NCBI GenBank assembly: GCA_964476505.1
Contig: CAYZAW010000050.1
Coordinates: 1-14,866, forward strand
Direction of reading: 5' to 3'
From: CAYZAW01 sp964476505
Lineage (GTDB): Bacteria; Bacillota; Clostridia; Christensenellales; CAG-138
Length of the DNA: 14,866 bases
Under the pieces are notes generated by a model. It made no database searches. It worked only from the letters and a program-made list of their open reading frames with translations, and was not told the origin of the DNA. Position numbers and translations under genes: made by a program. Position 1 is the first letter of the stretch, and the number at the start of each line of letters is the position of its first letter. This document shows positions 7,734 through 14,474 of the stretch, piece after piece.

Positions 7734-8452
7734 GCGTCCGCCTCCTGCTCGGTCAGCTCAAGGAACACGTCCTCCAGCGAGGAATCGCCCACGATATCCT
7801 CCATGCGGCCTTCCGTGACCAGTTGGCCGTTTCGAAGGATCGCCACATGGTCGCAAAGCTTTTGCGCCACCTCCAGCACATGCGTGGAGAAGAACACGCT
7901 GCCGCCGTTGTCGCAAAGCTCACGAAGAAGCGTTTTTAAAAGATGCGCCGCGCTGGGGTCAAGGCCTACGAAGGGTTCGTCTAATATCAGCAGCTTGGGC
8001 TGGCGAATCAATGCGGAAATCAGCGCCAGCTTTTGCTTCATGCCGTGGCTGTACCCGGAAATGGGGCTGCCAAGTACGCCGGTCATGCCAAAGGCGTTTG
8101 CGTAGCGGCCAATGCGCTCCGTGCGCTCCGCCTTGGGAATGCCGTACATGTCCGCGATAAAGGTAAGGTACTTGATGCCGGTATAAAACTCGTACAGGTC
8201 GGGATTGTCCGGCAAAAAGGCCATCACCTGCTTTGCGCCGATGGGGTCTTGCAGCACGGATTTGCCGTCTACGATGATGTCTCCGGAGTCAAAGGACATA
8301 ATGCCGGAAACAGCCTTGAGGGTCGTGGTTTTGCCCGCGCCGTTATGACCGATAAAACCGAATATTTCGCCGGGGCTTACGTGTAAGCTCAGATGATCCA
8401 CAGCGGTTTTTCCGCCGGCATAGGTCTTGGTGAGATTTTGAATGGTAAGCAT
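7730..8452 (-). CDS. ABC transporter ATP-binding protein (ABC-2 exporter type)
   Basis: The 240-residue ATPase has Walker A GHNGAGKTT at residues 35-43, the signature in the variant form YSHGMKQK at 134-141, Walker B LLILDEP at 154-160 and the switch His H191 in STHVLE. The Q-loop position reads FLPDNPDLYEF at 80-90, so the usual Gln is not obvious; this and the SHGMKQ signature are typical of ATPases that pair with ABC-2 exporter permeases. I moved the start from the longest frame (8614) to ATG 8452: GGAGGT at 8459-8464 precedes it by six bases and the protein then begins with the family-typical MLTIQNLTKTYAGG. It is the first gene of the minus-strand operon and lies just downstream of the promoter at 8484-8511. 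Confidence 0.93.
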   Translation of the reverse strand: MLTIQNLTKTYAGGKTAVDHLSLHVSPGEIFGFIGHNGAGKTTTLKAVSGIMSFDSGDIIVDGKSVLQDPIGAKQVMAFLPDNPDLYEFYTGIKYLTFIADMYGIPKAERTERIGRYANAFGMTGVLGSPISGYSHGMKQKLALISALIRQPKLLILDEPFVGLDPSAAHLLKTLLRELCDNGGSVFFSTHVLEVAQKLCDHVAILRNGQLVTEGRMEDIVGDSSLEDVFLELTEQEADA

Positions 8453-8483
8453 ACATATACCTCCGATTTTCCTTACGGTTTCC

Positions 8484-8511
8484 ATTGTACACAAACCGCT
8501 GTTGATATCAA
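8484..8511 (-). promoter_or_regulatory. Sigma-A-like promoter of the ABC exporter/fusion operon
   Basis: On the minus strand TTGATA (8506-8511) is separated by 16 bases from TACAAT (8484-8489), close to the vegetative consensus, and transcription would begin about 25 bases before the ATPase ribosome binding site. The -35 box lies within the perfect palindrome TTGATATCAA (8502-8511), which could be an operator. The gap 8453-8613 also has to hold the divergent spoIVA promoter, for which I see no clear match. Confidence 0.65.
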
Positions 8512-8613
8512 GCACCGCCTTGTGAAGGAATTGAAACATCTGGGAAAATCTCCTTCTGTATGGCGCACTTATCACATAGGTATAGTTGAAAGAGACATAA
8601 AGGAGGCTCAACA

Positions 8614-10092
8614 ATGGAACGGATGGAGCTGTATAGAGATATTGCCAAACGTACCCAGGGAGATGTGTATATCGGCGTGGTGGGGCCCGTGCGCACGGGA
8701 AAATCCACGTTTATCAAGCGGTTTTTGGATCTGCTTTTGCTGCCCGGAATAGAAAACGAGCATGTTAAGGCGCGTGTGGTGGACGAAATGCCCCAAAGCG
8801 CCGCCGGACGCACCATTATGACCACCCAGCCCAAATTTGTGCCCAACGAGGCGGTGCGCCTTGAGTTGGAGGATAACGCCGTGTGTAACGTGCGCATGGT
8901 GGACTGCGTGGGGTATTGGATTCCGGGCGCTATCGGCAACATGGAAAACGACGCGCCCCGCATGGTGCGGACTCCGTGGTTCCCGCACGATATTCCCTTT
9001 GAGGAGGCGGCAACCATCGGCACGCGCAAGGTCATTACCGACCACGCCACGGTGGGGGTGGTGATGACCACCGACGGCAGCATCACCGAGATTCCCAGAG
9101 AGAACTATGTGCAAGCGGAGGAGAGCGTGATTCGCGAGCTGCAGGCGGCGGGAAAGCCGTTTGTGATCGTGGTGAACAGCACCATGCCCGAGGGCGAAAC
9201 GGCGCAGATGCTTCGTGCCGCGCTTTTGGAACGGTACGATGTGCCCGTGCTTGCCATGGATGCCATGCATATGACGGCGGGAGAGGCAGCGGGCATATTG
9301 GAGGAGCTGTTGTTGGAATTCCCCATGACCACCGCCGCCATCACACTGCCGGGATATGTTATGGCGCTGCCGCAGGAGCATTGGCTGATGGAGCGGCTGC
9401 TAAAGCCCATTCGCGAGGCCATGCCAAGGCTTTCCCGTGTAAAGGATCACCGGGCGCTGGTGGAGGCGCTGTCCGAGGTGGAGGGCTTTTCTCCTGCTGT
9501 TATGGAGCGGGCAGAGCTGGGCACGGGGGAGGTCATGCTTCGCCTGTGGCCGGAGGAGGAGTTGTTTTATCAGATATTGAGCGAGGCCTGCGGGGTAGAG
9601 ATCGCGGACGATTACGAGCTGGTCACATCCCTTCGGGAGTTCATGGAGGCCAAGCGCGAGTACGACCGCATGCAGGGCGCGCTGGCGCAGGCAAAGTCCC
9701 TTGGCTACGGCACGGTGCCGCCGCTGATGGAGGAAATGGAGCTGGACGATCCGGAAATCACACAGCAGGGCAGCCGGTACGGGGTAAAGCTTCGCGCGCG
9801 TGCCTCCGGCTTGCAGCTGTTCCGCATGGATATCGAGAGCGAGGTCAATCCCATCGTGGGTTCGCAGGAGCAAAGCGCCGCACTGGTGCAGTATTTGCTG
9901 GATACGGTGGAAAAAGACCCGGCTGCCATTTGGAAAACCAACATCTTTGGCAAGCCCCTGTACGACTTGGTGCAGGAGGGTATGACCACCAAGGCATCAA
10001 GAATGCCGGACGCTGTGCAGGAAAAACTGCGCGGAACGCTGCAGAGAATCGTGAACGACGGTTGCAACGGGCTCATTTGTATCCTATTATAA
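8614..10092 (+). CDS. spoIVA: Stage IV sporulation protein A, spore coat basement-layer ATPase
   Basis: This 492-residue protein has the same length as Bacillus subtilis SpoIVA, the cytoskeletal ATPase that polymerises on the outer forespore membrane in the mother cell and anchors the spore coat. It begins MERMELYRDIAKRT as in the family. A P-loop GPVRTGKST is at residues 24-32, followed by DCVGYWIPGAIGN at 97-109, and NSTMPEGE at 188-195 sits where translation-factor GTPases have their base-specificity motif; the family is known to hydrolyse ATP. The C-terminus NDGCNGLICILL matches the conserved hydrophobic tail needed in B. subtilis for membrane anchoring through SpoVM. AGGAGG at 8601-8606 lies seven bases before the ATG. 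It is a single-gene transcript with a terminator at 10114-10147. In B. subtilis the gene is controlled by sigma-E; I could not find a convincing sigma-E promoter here. Confidence 0.97.
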   Translation: MERMELYRDIAKRTQGDVYIGVVGPVRTGKSTFIKRFLDLLLLPGIENEHVKARVVDEMPQSAAGRTIMTTQPKFVPNEAVRLELEDNAVCNVRMVDCVGYWIPGAIGNMENDAPRMVRTPWFPHDIPFEEAATIGTRKVITDHATVGVVMTTDGSITEIPRENYVQAEESVIRELQAAGKPFVIVVNSTMPEGETAQMLRAALLERYDVPVLAMDAMHMTAGEAAGILEELLLEFPMTTAAITLPGYVMALPQEHWLMERLLKPIREAMPRLSRVKDHRALVEALSEVEGFSPAVMERAELGTGEVMLRLWPEEELFYQILSEACGVEIADDYELVTSLREFMEAKREYDRMQGALAQAKSLGYGTVPPLMEEMELDDPEITQQGSRYGVKLRARASGLQLFRMDIESEVNPIVGSQEQSAALVQYLLDTVEKDPAAIWKTNIFGKPLYDLVQEGMTTKASRMPDAVQEKLRGTLQRIVNDGCNGLICILL

Positions 10093-10113
10093 TGGATGCA
10101 GGCAAAAATGCCG

Positions 10114-10147
10114 AAAGCTGCGGAATGAACTGCTCCGCAGCTTTTTT
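10114..10147 (+). terminator. Rho-independent terminator after spoIVA
   Basis: AAAGCTGCGGA and TCCGCAGCTTT form an 11-base-pair stem around a nine-base loop, and six T residues follow, 22 bases after the spoIVA stop. Confidence 0.92.
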
Positions 10148-10180
10148 GTGTGAGCCGATGAAACTAGGCTTAAAAATACG

Positions 10181-10210
10181 TTGTATTCTTTTATAAGGCT
10201 GTGATAGAAT
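10181..10210 (+). promoter_or_regulatory. Probable sigma-A-like promoter of the MATE gene
   Basis: TTGTAT (10181-10186), an 18-base spacer and TAGAAT (10205-10210) lie between the spoIVA terminator and the MATE start, with the MATE ribosome binding site (AAGGAG) about 32 bases further on. The match is reasonable but not perfect in either box. Confidence 0.5.
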
Positions 10211-10254
10211 AGCATGCGCTGTATGCGGCAGCGCGATACCAAAGGAGAAAAAAC

Positions 10255-11634
10255 GTGAAACTGGAAAACAAAGAATTTTACAAAAGCTTATTTACACTGG
10301 TAATGCCCATAGCGCTGCAAAACCTGTTGAGCGCGGCGGTAGGCTCGGCGGACGTTGTGATGCTGGGCTTTGTTGGGCAAACGGCGCTAGCCGCCGTGTC
10401 TCTTGCCAACCAAATCCAAATGATCATGTGGATGTTCTTTGCCGGGCTTGGCAGCGGAATCATGATGCTGGTGGCGCAATATTGGGGCAAGGGCGATACC
10501 AAAAGCGTGGAAAAGATATTTGGCGTGTCTTTGCGCTTTTCCATATGTGTTGGATTGGTATTTTCCGGGACGAGCTGCTTTTTCCCGGAGTTTTTGATGC
10601 GCATATATACGGACGACCCGGCGCTGATCGCGGAGGGCGCGAAGTATTTGCAGATCGTAGGCGTGTCCTTTTTGGTGCTGTCCTTCTCGCAGATGTACCT
10701 TAACACCATCAAGAGCTTGGAGCGGGTAAAAAAGGCCACCATGATGGCGGCAAGCTCCCTTTTGACCAACGTGTTTTTCAACGCCGTATTCATATTCGGC
10801 TGGTTTGGCATGCCCAAGCTTGGCGTGTTCGGCGTTGGCCTTGCCACGCTGATGGGGCGTACGGTGGAGCTGATTTGGTGCGTGATCGATTCCAAGCGTA
10901 ACCGGGTACTGCGCCTGCGCTTTTCTGCCGTATTCCGCCCAACCGGTATCCTGACCAAAGACTTCTGGCATTATTCTTGGCCTGCCATGAGCAACGAGGC
11001 CATCTGGGGCGCGGCGTTTTCCATGTATGCGGTCATCATGGGACATTTGAGTGCCGATCTGGTGGCGGCAAACGCTGTTGTGACCGTTGTGCGTGATCTT
11101 GCCATGGTGGTTGGCATGGGCGTGGCGTACGGCGGCGCGATCATGCTGGGAAAGGAAATGGGGCAATCCCATCTGGAGGAGGCAAAGCGCTGTGCCTCCA
11201 AGCTGTGCCGCGTGGCGCTGTTGTGCGGCGTTGTCGGCGGCTTGGGGATACTCCTCTTGCGGCCTGTGATATTTAATGTGGTGACCACCCTCAATGAGAC
11301 CGCCACACAGTACCTGAGCAGTATGCTGTACATCAGCAGTTATTATGTTATCGGCGTAATTATGAATACCACGGTGATCTGCGGTGTGTTCCGCTCCGGC
11401 GGGGACTCACGCTTTGGCGTGATCTGCGACGCGATAGACATGTGGTGTGTGATGGTGCCAATCGGCTTTTTATGCGCGTTTGTGTTCAAGCTGCCGCCCA
11501 TGACGGTGTATTTTATCCTGTGCTTGGATGAATTCATCAAAATGCCCGTTGTGTACGCGCATTATAAACGGTATAAATGGATGAAGAACATTACCCGGGA
11601 TATGCCGGAGGATACACCTGCGATTGCAGAGTAA
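10255..11634 (+). CDS. MATE-family multidrug/toxin efflux transporter
   Basis: This 459-residue protein has the length and twelve-span layout of MATE antiporters, which export cationic drugs or metabolites using a sodium or proton gradient. Span 1 begins LFTLVMPIALQNLLSAAVGSADVVMLGFVG and is followed by the typical ALAAVSLANQIQMIMWMFFAGLGSGIMMLVAQYWGKGD block (spans 2 and its loop). The second half restarts with FWHYSWPAMSNEAIWGAAFSMYAVIMGHLSADLVAANAVV, showing the internal duplication of the family. The start is GTG at 10255 with AAGGAG about seven bases upstream; GTG is the only well-placed start. It is a single-gene transcript between its own promoter and terminator. The substrate is unknown and nothing nearby suggests one. 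Confidence 0.95.
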   Translation: MKLENKEFYKSLFTLVMPIALQNLLSAAVGSADVVMLGFVGQTALAAVSLANQIQMIMWMFFAGLGSGIMMLVAQYWGKGDTKSVEKIFGVSLRFSICVGLVFSGTSCFFPEFLMRIYTDDPALIAEGAKYLQIVGVSFLVLSFSQMYLNTIKSLERVKKATMMAASSLLTNVFFNAVFIFGWFGMPKLGVFGVGLATLMGRTVELIWCVIDSKRNRVLRLRFSAVFRPTGILTKDFWHYSWPAMSNEAIWGAAFSMYAVIMGHLSADLVAANAVVTVVRDLAMVVGMGVAYGGAIMLGKEMGQSHLEEAKRCASKLCRVALLCGVVGGLGILLLRPVIFNVVTTLNETATQYLSSMLYISSYYVIGVIMNTTVICGVFRSGGDSRFGVICDAIDMWCVMVPIGFLCAFVFKLPPMTVYFILCLDEFIKMPVVYAHYKRYKWMKNITRDMPEDTPAIAE

Positions 11635-11649
11635 GCGAACAAGAATAAA

Positions 11650-11692
11650 ACAGCAGCGCACCGTGTGATAGCTTACACGGTGCGCTGTTTTT
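11650..11692. terminator. Strong terminator after the MATE gene, able to work on both strands
   Basis: CAGCGCACCGTGT pairs perfectly with ACACGGTGCGCTG around the loop GATAGCTT, followed on the plus strand by TTTTT and on the minus strand by a T-rich stretch after CTG. It also faces the minus-strand operon that ends at 11841. Confidence 0.92.
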
Positions 11693-11696
11693 CTGC

Positions 11697-11758
11697 GGGC
11701 CGATGTGGTCATCGGCCCCTACGTTTTTTATCTTCCTCCCGCCGGATATTTCTGGCGG
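11697..11758. repeat. GC-rich extragenic inverted repeats (REP-like)
   Basis: GGGCCGATG and CATCGGCCC form a nine-base-pair perfect inverted repeat (11697-11705 and 11710-11718) around TGGT. A second, shorter one, CCGCC and GGCGG, occupies 11739-11743 and 11754-11758. Palindromes of the first kind, followed by CCCTACG, resemble dispersed intergenic repeats I associate with clostridial genomes; that link is from memory and is not shown by this window. Confidence 0.6.
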
Positions 11759-11786
11759 TCAATGGGGTTCGGTGATACATCCCCGG

Positions 11787-11838
11787 CGGGGTATGGGGCA
11801 GCGCCCCATATTGATCGGGGTATGGGGCAGCGCCCCAT
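11787..11838. repeat. Tandem pair of 23-base repeats, each a GC-rich hairpin
   Basis: Two identical 23-base copies lie at 11787-11809 and 11816-11838 with a period of 29. Each contains the palindrome ATGGGGCAGCGCCCCAT, a seven-base-pair stem with an AGC loop. The second copy ends two bases before the stop codon of the minus-strand EIIC gene, so the hairpins form the 3' flank of that transcript. Neither is followed by a T tract on the minus strand, so they are not classical terminators. Confidence 0.85.
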
Positions 11839-11840
11839 GA

Positions 11841-12872
11841 TTATAATTGCAATTGCATGTCGCCCGATTTGATCCAGTTCTTTTTACGGAACAGCTCGGA
11901 GATCAACAGCGTAAGCCCTGCGGGGAGAATAAAGTGCATCAGTAATATCAACAGCAGGGTAGTGATGGGCGCAAAGCCCGCTTCTCCCATGGCTGCCCAT
12001 GCACCAAACTGTCCAACGAGGCCGCTGGTGCCCATGCCGGCGCCCATGGCGTTGTTTTCCATGGCGAACACGGCGGTGGAAATAGGGCCAAGGATGGCAG
12101 AGGCAATGGTAGGCGGCAGCCAGATAACAGGGCGACGCATGATGTTGCCAAATTGCAGCATAGAGGTGCCAAGGCCTTGGGAGAGTAAGCCGCCCAGCTT
12201 GTTTTCGCGGTAGGAGGCAACGGCAAAGCCTATCATCTGCGTGGCACAGCCCACACAGGCAGCGCCCGCCGCAATGCCGGAAAGCCCAAGGGAAATGCTG
12301 ATAGCGGCGGAGCTGATGGGTGCGGTTAGTGCTAAGCCCATCACAACGCTGATGATGATGCCCATAGGCACGGGCATGAGGTATGTGGCTTCATTGATAA
12401 AACTGCCAAGCGCGGTCATAGCGGCAGAAATGCCGGGGCCTACAAATGTGCCAACCAAGCCGCCTGCCGTGATGGTTACAATGGGGATCAATACGATATC
12501 CACCGGGGTCTTGCCGGCAACAAGGTTGCCGACTTCCGCGCCGACTACGGCGGCAAAGAACGCGCCTACCGGCCCGCCCAAGGCATAGCCTATCGCGCCG
12601 GTCACCGCAGAGGAGAACATGACTAACGGCTTTACCTTGAGGCCGTAAGCAATGGCAACGCCAATGGCCGCGCCTACCACGGGGGAGGAGGCGGCTACCA
12701 TGTCTGCAAAGGGCTTTAACCAAGATAAGAAAGAAATGTTGGAAAGCTGAGAGAGTATCAGCCCAATGATAAGCGAGGCAAAAAGCCCCAGCGCCATGGC
12801 GCTCATGGCGTCGATGAAATAGCGGCGGAAGGCGCGGCGAATCCAGCCGCCCTTTTGCGCGGTTTGTTCCAT
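11841..12872 (-). CDS. PTS EIIC-like membrane protein (PTS_EIIC_2 family), no EIIA or EIIB domain
   Basis: This 343-residue protein is almost wholly hydrophobic, with about nine or ten spans. Gly-rich segments are typical of the orphan EIIC family PF13303: SSPVVGAAIGVAIAYGLKVKPLVMFSSAVTGAIGYALGGPVGAFFAAVVG near the N-terminus, TPVDIVLIPIVTI in the middle, and FAMENNAMGAGMGTSGLVGQF near the end. The family is related to sugar-permease EIIC subunits but usually stands alone; its substrate is not established to my knowledge. I chose ATG 12872 over the longer TTG-started frame at 12908 because AGGAGG at 12881-12886 precedes it by eight bases. It follows the RNA methyltransferase by 36 bases and probably shares its transcript. 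No EIIA, EIIB or sugar-metabolism gene is adjacent. Confidence 0.82.
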   Translation of the reverse strand: MEQTAQKGGWIRRAFRRYFIDAMSAMALGLFASLIIGLILSQLSNISFLSWLKPFADMVAASSPVVGAAIGVAIAYGLKVKPLVMFSSAVTGAIGYALGGPVGAFFAAVVGAEVGNLVAGKTPVDIVLIPIVTITAGGLVGTFVGPGISAAMTALGSFINEATYLMPVPMGIIISVVMGLALTAPISSAAISISLGLSGIAAGAACVGCATQMIGFAVASYRENKLGGLLSQGLGTSMLQFGNIMRRPVIWLPPTIASAILGPISTAVFAMENNAMGAGMGTSGLVGQFGAWAAMGEAGFAPITTLLLILLMHFILPAGLTLLISELFRKKNWIKSGDMQLQL

Positions 12873-12908
12873 AGTATGATCCTCCTGCAAATGTGTTGTG
12901 CTATGCAA

Positions 12909-13667
12909 TCAATGCATGGCTTTGGCAACCTCGTACATCAGTATGCCTGCGGCGACCGATGCGTTGAGGGATTCCGCCTTACCGAACATGGGAAGGCGGT
13001 AGAGGGCACACAACGCGGCGTTTTCCTCTGCCACGCCGTTGCCTTCGTTGCCGATGACGATGACACATCTGCCTGTTGGATCCGGCAACGCTTCCTGCCC
13101 CTGCAAATGCCCGCAAATACAGATATACCCGTCATTTTTGAGCTGTTGCAGCGCTGCGTTTAAATCTCCCTTGTACACGGGGAGGTGATATGTGGAGCCC
13201 ATGGCGGAACGAATGGCCTTGGGGGAATACGGATCGGCACAGCCGTTGGATAACAGCACAGCCGTTGCCCCCATCGCGTCCGCAGTTCGAAGGATAGTGC
13301 CTAGGTTTCCGGGGTCCTGCACGGTATCCAGCGCCACCAGCATCCCTTCGGGAAAGACCTCCGGCATGGCGGTGGGCGGGGTCTCTACCATGGCGCAAAC
13401 GGTTTGAGGCGTTTGGGTGTCGGATATCGATTCCAATACCTCCCGGGAAACCGTGTGTACCACAGCGCCGCTGCCAACAAGGATGGCCTCGTAAAGCTCA
13501 TTGCCCTCCTCCACAAAGCCTTCGGTCAACTGCATACAGGAGGCGATGGCCTCTGTAAGAAGCTTGGGGCCTTCTATCATGTGGCAGCCCAATGCCGCCC
13601 TACCCTTGGCGGTTGCCAGCGTACGGGCGCGCTTGACCGATTCGTTGCTGCGGCTGGTTATGACCAT
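12909..13667 (-). CDS. TrmH/SpoU-family RNA 2'-O-methyltransferase
   Basis: This 252-residue enzyme has the SPOUT fold layout. An N-terminal substrate-binding domain covers about residues 1-105 (ITSRSNESVKRARTLATAKGR, then HMIEGPKLLTEA). The catalytic knotted domain has motif 1 DPGNLGTILRTADA at 118-131 with the conserved Asn121 and Arg127, motif 2 VIGNEGNGV at 204-212, and motif 3 MFGKAESLNASVAAGI at 227-242. Members methylate ribose 2'-OH groups of rRNA or tRNA using S-adenosylmethionine; the exact target cannot be read here. In Firmicutes a gene of this type often lies near infC-rpmI-rplT or pheST, as here. The longest frame starts at 13922 inside rplT on the same strand but in a different frame; ATG 13667 with AAAGGAG five bases upstream is the real start. 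Confidence 0.93.
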   Translation of the reverse strand: MVITSRSNESVKRARTLATAKGRAALGCHMIEGPKLLTEAIASCMQLTEGFVEEGNELYEAILVGSGAVVHTVSREVLESISDTQTPQTVCAMVETPPTAMPEVFPEGMLVALDTVQDPGNLGTILRTADAMGATAVLLSNGCADPYSPKAIRSAMGSTYHLPVYKGDLNAALQQLKNDGYICICGHLQGQEALPDPTGRCVIVIGNEGNGVAEENAALCALYRLPMFGKAESLNASVAAGILMYEVAKAMH

Positions 13668-13704
13668 ATGCGCTCCTTTGCCTCCGGCATACGGAAGCGA
13701 AGCC

Positions 13705-13732
13705 ATTATACCATACACTGCTAGAAATTGCA
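13705..13732 (-). promoter_or_regulatory. Extended -10 promoter of the RNA methyltransferase/EIIC operon
   Basis: On the minus strand a perfect TATAAT (13705-13710) is preceded by TGG, giving an extended -10, with a weak TGCAAT (13727-13732) 16 bases upstream as -35. It lies between the rplT terminator and the methyltransferase ribosome binding site, so the methyltransferase is transcribed separately from the ribosomal operon. Confidence 0.65.
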
Positions 13733-13756
13733 TCCGTGTTATGGGGAATGCATACG

Positions 13757-13785
13757 AAAAAGCCCGGGCAAAATGCCCGGGCTTT
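13757..13785 (-). terminator. Rho-independent terminator of the infC-rpmI-rplT operon
   Basis: AAAGCCCGGGCA and TGCCCGGGCTTT form a 12-base-pair perfect stem with a three-base loop; on the minus strand it ends in five T residues. It begins 15 bases after the rplT stop. Confidence 0.93.
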
Positions 13786-13800
13786 ATGTAGCATGTTGCT

Positions 13801-14232
13801 TTACTCGGCAGCCTTTTCTTCGGCGGCGGGAGCAGCGGCGGCCTTCTTGGCAGCGGGCTTCTTCGCGGCAGCCTTCTTGGCGGGCTTGCCCTTAGAAATT
13901 TCCGCCAGCTCGCGGAATGCATCCATATCGGTAACGGCGAGATCCGCCAGAACCTTGCGGTTGATATCTACCTCGGCAACCTTCAGACCGTTGATCATAC
14001 GGCTGTAGGTGGTGCCGCACATACGGGCGCCGGCGTTGATACGGGCGATCCACAGGCGGCGGAAATCGCGCTTCTTCAGCTTGCGGCCTACGTACGCGTA
14101 GGACATGGACTTCATGACCTGCTGGGAAGCGCTTCTGTACTGCTTGCTCTTTGCACCATAGTAGCCCTTGGCAAGCTTAAATACCTTACGACGTTTTTTT
14201 ACGGCATTGACTGCACGTTTAATTCTGGCCAT
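13801..14232 (-). CDS. rplT: 50S ribosomal protein L20 with an Ala/Lys-rich C-terminal tail
   Basis: Residues 1 to about 113 are canonical L20 (bL20), an early 23S rRNA-binding assembly protein: MARIKRAVNAVKKRRKVFKLAKGYYGAKSK at the N-terminus, then SYAYVGRKLKKRDFRRLWIARINAGAR, then GLKVAEVDINRKVLADLAV. Typical L20 is about 117-120 residues; this one is 143, because after EISKGK it continues with about 27 residues made almost only of Ala, Lys, Pro and finally Glu. AAGGAGG overlaps the rpmI stop and lies nine bases before the ATG, so the two genes are coupled. In other Firmicutes or in E. coli the operon is autoregulated by L20 or by an L20 leader upstream of infC, which is outside this window. 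Confidence 0.97.
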   Translation of the reverse strand: MARIKRAVNAVKKRRKVFKLAKGYYGAKSKQYRSASQQVMKSMSYAYVGRKLKKRDFRRLWIARINAGARMCGTTYSRMINGLKVAEVDINRKVLADLAVTDMDAFRELAEISKGKPAKKAAAKKPAAKKAAAAPAAEEKAAE

Positions 14233-14246
14233 TTTTCATTTCCTCC

Positions 14247-14444
14247 TTACTTATACGGGATGAGCTCGCGTACCTTCTTGGCTTCGCAATCGGCAATGTA
14301 GCCGGTCTGGCGGAGGCCGCGCAGGCGCTTGGTGGACTTCTTGGTCAGAATGTGGCTTTTGTACGCTTTGCCGCGTTTAATTCTGCCGGACTTCGTCAGA
14401 GTGAAGCGCTTTGCCGCACCCCGGTGGGTTTTGATCTTTGGCAT
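14247..14444 (-). CDS. rpmI: 50S ribosomal protein L35
   Basis: This 65-residue basic protein is full-length L35 (bL35): MPKIKTHRGAAKRFTLTKSGRIKRGKA, then SHILTKKSTKRLRGLR and a KVRELIPYK end, all typical. ATG 14444 has AGGAGG eight bases upstream. It lies 30 bases after infC and 14 bases before rplT, the normal order of this translation operon. Confidence 0.98.
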   Translation of the reverse strand: MPKIKTHRGAAKRFTLTKSGRIKRGKAYKSHILTKKSTKRLRGLRQTGYIADCEAKKVRELIPYK

Positions 14445-14474
14445 GTGGAGTTCCTCCTATATTTAAATTCCTAT

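Noticed and set aside
8521..8600. Possible sigma-E promoter for spoIVA, with CATAGGTA (8575-8582) as -10.
   Set aside because: Only the CATA part matches the sigma-E -10 pattern and no ATATT-like -35 sits at the right distance, so I did not annotate it. A sigma-E promoter is still expected somewhere in this gap from the known regulation of the gene.
8453..8614. N-terminal extension of the ABC ATPase by 54 residues.
   Set aside because: It would run through the promoter and overlap the spoIVA start; ATG 8452 has GGAGGT at the right distance and the normal ATPase N-terminus.
8614..10092. Long overlapping open frames inside spoIVA, notably 9381-10196 on the plus strand and 8608-9381 on the minus strand.
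   Set aside because: They are rich in Gly, Arg, Ala and His as expected for shadow frames of GC-rich coding DNA, have no ribosome binding site, and spoIVA fully explains the region.
11787..11838. CRISPR array at the tandem 23-base repeats.
   Set aside because: There are only two copies with a six-base gap, far too short for a spacer, and no cas gene is present.
13668..13922. N-terminal extension of the RNA methyltransferase by 85 residues (longest frame from 13922).
   Set aside because: The extension is rich in Pro and Arg, overlaps rplT in another frame, and crosses the rplT terminator; ATG 13667 has a good ribosome binding site and the family-typical N-terminus.
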